DNA of 64,000 nucleotides, taken from the NCBI RefSeq assembly GCF_022836845.1, contig NZ_JAJNNZ010000015.1:27293-91292 (forward strand). Direction: 5' to 3'. The translations under genes and the position numbers were made by a program. The notes below the pieces were generated by a model that was given only the letters and a program-made list of their open reading frames with translations, was not told where the DNA came from and did not search any database. The stretch comes from Vibrio gelatinilyticus (lineage in GTDB: Bacteria > Pseudomonadota > Gammaproteobacteria > Enterobacterales > Vibrionaceae). Below, piece by piece: positions 61,163 to 64,000 of this stretch. Numbering within the stretch: position 1 is the stretch's first letter; each line of letters starts with the position of its first letter.

Positions 61163-63340
61163 ATGAGCTTTCGTAATCTACCCCTGAAATTGAAAGTTGG
61201 ATTAGGGGCAGGAGTCCCTATTCTGTTACTAATCTTTTTGTCATTTGTTGCAATAACGAGTACCAAATCTCAAATAAAAACCAATGCAATGGTTGATCAT
61301 ACCCATAAAGTGATTGAGCAAGCTCTTAAAATAGAAGCGGCGGCTGTTGATATGGAAGCAGGGATGAGAGGCTACTTACTAGCAGGGCAGGAAAGCTTCC
61401 TAGAGCCTTATGTCCATGGTGGAGAGACCTTTACACGAACGCTAGAACAATTAAAAATCACGGTTAGTGATAATCCTCAGCAAGTGGAGAGATTGTCAGA
61501 GGTCAAGACGATTGTGGAGTCATGGAAGCAGCATATTTCTGAACCGACCATTAAGCTACGTAGACAAATTGGCAATGCAAAAACAATGGATGATGTTGTT
61601 GATATTGTTGGTAGAGCACAAGGAAAAGTCTATTTTGATACTTTTCGAGGTCAAATCTCAACCTTCATAGAGCGAGAGCGGAATCTGTTAGCCGAGCGTT
61701 CGAATGTGAACGAGCAGACTTTTCGCAAAGCGAGCACTTTGTTAAGCGAGGTGCAGCGTTCAGGTACAATGAGTCGCAACGACTCCCTGCGGATGTCAGG
61801 TGATTTAGAGTCGTTAAAAACAGCCAGTGAATGGGTAAATCATACCCACAAGGTGATTGGAATGGCTAAAAACATACAGATCTTGGCGGTTGATATGGAG
61901 ACAGGAATGAGAGGGTACTTACTGTCTGGTTCGCCAGGCTTTCTTGAACCCTATCAACAAGGTACCAATCAATTCTCTAAACAGATAGAAGAGCTCAAAC
62001 AGGTGGTTTCCGATAACCCTACTCAAGTGCAATTACTGGATGACATACACAGTACGTTGTCCCAGTGGCAGTCAAAAGTAGCAGACCCCCAGATTGCACT
62101 ACGCACCGAAATCGGTAATTCGAACACAATGAATGACATAGCAAAGTTAGTTGGCGAGGCGAAAGGGGAGGTTTACTTTAATCAGTTTAGATCGGCGATT
62201 TTAACTTTTATTGATGTGGAAGATTCATTAATGGTCGAGCGTCAACAAAAAGCAAAAGACGCGGCTGATAATGCGAATAAAATGATATTACTGGGCGCTG
62301 CGTTTGCGATCTTGTTAGGCGCCACACTCTCTTGGTTTGTGCTTAAGTCAATCACAAGGCCTATCAATGAGATGGCCAATAAGCTTGAATCTCTCGCTCA
62401 AGGGGACTTGACTCAGATGGTTGTTGCTGAATCTAACGATGAGCTGGGAAAAATGGCAAACAGTTACAATCAAACCGTGCAAAGAACTAACGCAGTAATG
62501 AAAGAGGTGCTTCAGACATCAGAAGATGTCTCACAAGGTGCTCTTGAAATAACCCGTTCAAATGAAATTATGGAAAATGAACTTGGCAAACAATCAGAGC
62601 AAGTTTCACAAATATCCACAGCAATTGATCAAATATCATCGAGTATCCAAGAGGTGGCAATCAGTTCATCCCAAGCAACAACAAGCGCTCAAAGTGCTGG
62701 AGATACGGCAAACAGTGGTGGTGAAATAGTGCGAAGCACGATCGCAGGAATGAATGAAATTGATCAAGCGGTCATGGCATCTTCACAAAGTGTCTCTGAG
62801 TTAGGAAAACGCGGTGCACAGATTGGCGAGATTATTAATGTTATTGACGATATCGCCGAACAAACCAATCTTCTTGCCTTAAATGCGGCAATAGAAGCTG
62901 CAAGGGCAGGAGAAGCTGGGCGAGGGTTTGCGGTTGTCGCCGATGAAGTAAGAGCTCTTGCGGATCGCACAACCAGTGCAACCACCGAAATTGCCAGTTC
63001 AATAGAAGCGATTCAAAGTGAAACGCAAACAGCGGTAGCCCGGATGGAAGTTGGCAATGGTCATGTCAAATCAGGCCTTGAGTTAGCCGGAAAAGCAGGT
63101 ACGAGTTTGGACGACATAGTATCTGGTGCGCAGTCTGTCGCGATGATGATAGATAGCATCGCTGCTGCGGCGGAGGAGCAATCACAGGCAAGTCATGAGG
63201 TTAGTCAACGTGTCGAATCTGTTGCTGAGCTATCTAAAGGAGTAAATAAAAAAGCAGGGCAAGTGGCTAACTCTGCTCAGGCGGTATCTCAACGAGCCAT
63301 AGAGTTAAATAAATTGGTTAATCAATTTAAAGTATCGTAA
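61163..63340 (+). CDS. Methyl-accepting chemotaxis protein with two CHASE3-like sensor copies
   Basis: This 725-residue inner-membrane chemoreceptor has a first helix at about 12-33. Two similar periplasmic units follow at 44-179 and 225-360, both CHASE3-like, with VDMEAGMRGYLLAG and VDMETGMRGYLLSG. A second helix lies at about 373-394, then a HAMP domain (about 391-445) and a signalling hairpin with DIAEQTNLLALNAAIEAARAGEAGRGFAVVADEVRALA. No C-terminal CheR-binding pentapeptide is seen. The ligand is unknown. Most CHASE3 receptors have one copy, so the duplication is unusual. It stands alone, upstream of an rRNA operon. Confidence 0.93.
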   Translation: MSFRNLPLKLKVGLGAGVPILLLIFLSFVAITSTKSQIKTNAMVDHTHKVIEQALKIEAAAVDMEAGMRGYLLAGQESFLEPYVHGGETFTRTLEQLKITVSDNPQQVERLSEVKTIVESWKQHISEPTIKLRRQIGNAKTMDDVVDIVGRAQGKVYFDTFRGQISTFIERERNLLAERSNVNEQTFRKASTLLSEVQRSGTMSRNDSLRMSGDLESLKTASEWVNHTHKVIGMAKNIQILAVDMETGMRGYLLSGSPGFLEPYQQGTNQFSKQIEELKQVVSDNPTQVQLLDDIHSTLSQWQSKVADPQIALRTEIGNSNTMNDIAKLVGEAKGEVYFNQFRSAILTFIDVEDSLMVERQQKAKDAADNANKMILLGAAFAILLGATLSWFVLKSITRPINEMANKLESLAQGDLTQMVVAESNDELGKMANSYNQTVQRTNAVMKEVLQTSEDVSQGALEITRSNEIMENELGKQSEQVSQISTAIDQISSSIQEVAISSSQATTSAQSAGDTANSGGEIVRSTIAGMNEIDQAVMASSQSVSELGKRGAQIGEIINVIDDIAEQTNLLALNAAIEAARAGEAGRGFAVVADEVRALADRTTSATTEIASSIEAIQSETQTAVARMEVGNGHVKSGLELAGKAGTSLDDIVSGAQSVAMMIDSIAAAAEEQSQASHEVSQRVESVAELSKGVNKKAGQVANSAQAVSQRAIELNKLVNQFKVS
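61292..62242 (+). repeat. Internal duplication of the chemoreceptor sensor domain
   Basis: Residues 44-179 (61292-61699) and 225-360 (61835-62242) align without gaps at a 181-residue period. Shared landmarks are HTHKVI, VDMExGMRGYLL, FLEPY, VSDNPxQV and the closing FRxxIxTFI. They differ enough that the duplication is old. Confidence 0.85.
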
Positions 63341-63866
63341 CGGCATAACTCAGCATCTAATGACAACTACTAATCCGCTTATCTCATTTTTGGAGCCTGG
63401 GCTTATTAGTGGTTGTAGAAACTGGATTATAGCTGATTCTAATTTACTGAACCCAAGAAACACGCCGAGTTTCCTTCGTTCCTGCAAGTAAGACTTGATG
63501 ACTTATCCCTGTTATTTAAAGTGACACCTCAGTACGTTGCACTCTATTGCTTTTCCATGAGTGGTCATGAACCAAGGTTACTCTGCCTAAATGGACTTAA
63601 AGTTCACAAGGAAACGGTCAATGAGCGAAAGAGAATACATCTACCCAGATCACTACAACTTGCTATGGCCAAACGTCGAATCTCCTATTATTTTGATAGC
63701 AATCACTCTTAGTTTACCTATGTACCAATGAAACTTGTTTGAATAACCGGCCATAGTTCGGAAGTGCCTGAAAGATGAAATTTGGGCTATAAATGTGCTG
63801 TTTTTATACTGATTGATTGCTTTTTAATCGAACGAAAGGAAAGTCATTTTTTTTTAGCAAAAATGG
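63341..63866. other. Intergenic region before the rRNA promoter
   Basis: This stretch of about 520 bases holds no gene I can support. A 63-codon frame at 63521-63712 has no ribosome site or recognisable motif. The last 25 bases are A/T-rich and probably form the UP element of the rRNA promoter. No clear terminator for the chemoreceptor is seen. Confidence 0.5.
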
Positions 63867-63894
63867 TTGACTCTATTGCTCATGTCGCTAGAAT
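63867..63894 (+). promoter_or_regulatory. rRNA operon promoter
   Basis: TTGACT (63867-63872) and TAGAAT (63889-63894) are 16 bases apart. A T- and A-rich upstream element precedes them and a GC-rich discriminator follows. The start region agrees with an rrn P1-type promoter. Confidence 0.85.
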
Positions 63895-63938
63895 GGCCGC
63901 CACTTCGACGGGGAACGCAGAGTTACTTAAGTCGATAC

Positions 63939-64000
63939 GCTCTTTAACAATTTAAACCTATCAATCTGTGTGGGCACTCGTTGATGATAATCAAAAAAGA
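63939..64000 (+). other. rRNA operon leader with boxA
   Basis: GCTCTTTAACAATTT (63939-63953) is the boxA antitermination site. The following AATCTGTGTGGGCACTCG is the usual processed leader before a Vibrio 16S rRNA gene. The 16S gene starts beyond the right edge of the window. Confidence 0.88.

Noticed and set aside
60831..61166. 111-codon frame ending in an ATGA overlap with the chemoreceptor
   Set aside because: The overlap looks like coupling, but the protein is Ser/Asn-rich without any motif, and no ribosome site precedes its start.
63521..63712. 63-codon frame before the rRNA promoter
   Set aside because: No ribosome site, no motif, and it lies in AT-rich noncoding sequence.

Overview
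The window is a stretch of core chromosome from a gammaproteobacterium, most likely a Vibrio or another member of the Vibrionaceae. I infer this from the protein sequences, which resemble Vibrio orthologues I know, and from the gene blocks: ytfJ-ytfK-msrA-tamAB-ppa-fbp-mpl, the lptB-rpoN-hpf-ptsN-rapZ-npr and mla/kds/lpt clusters, pyrBI with a leader peptide, pepA-holC-valS divergent from lptFG, and zur-dusA-pspG beside cysJIH. No phage, insertion sequence, CRISPR array or integron was found. Coding density is high and almost every gene can be named.

Layout. Positions 1-3342 (minus strand) hold a zinc-uptake operon of the Zrg type: a small His/Cys secreted protein, the His-rich ZrgA protein, an ABC ATPase, an FtsX-like permease and a partial DUF3299 protein. 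A Zur operator lies just upstream, and the zur gene itself is about 49 kb away at 51897-52340. Positions 3484-15364 carry envelope and central-metabolism genes: ytfJ, ytfK, msrA, tamAB, a lipoprotein, ppa, fbp, mpl and ubiX. Positions 15451-18967 are a TPP riboswitch driving thiBPQ. Positions 18995-36398 hold darP, pmbA, mgtE, the sigma-54/nitrogen-PTS cluster, LPS transport and Kdo synthesis, mlaFEDCB-ibaG-murA, plsC and ridA.

Positions 36500-41500 are pyrimidine and arginine metabolism (pyrL-pyrB-pyrI with an attenuator, argF with ARG boxes, arcA) and rraB. Positions 41600-43840 contain less conserved genes: an orphan GH2-fold protein, a MarR-GNAT fusion with a palindromic operator, and a duplicated DUF2061 membrane protein. 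Then come valS, holC, pepA, lptFG, cheX, zur, dusA, pspG with a sigma-54 promoter, cysJIH, an RDD protein, a threonine-aldolase-like enzyme, tRNA-Leu(CAA), and a chemoreceptor with two copies of its sensor domain. The last 130 bases are the promoter and boxA leader of an rRNA operon whose 16S gene lies beyond the window.

Several parts work together. RpoN (24500-25975) would read the pspG promoter at 53578. Zur would control the zrg operon. LptA, B, C, F and G supply most of the LPS export machine, with KdsC/D making its Kdo. Mla, PlsC, TamAB and PspG all serve the envelope. I saw no convincing wholly new system. The most interesting leads are the Zur/Zrg zinc module with its extra small protein, the tandem-sensor chemoreceptor, the GH2-like orphan, the tRNA relic, and several small control elements.
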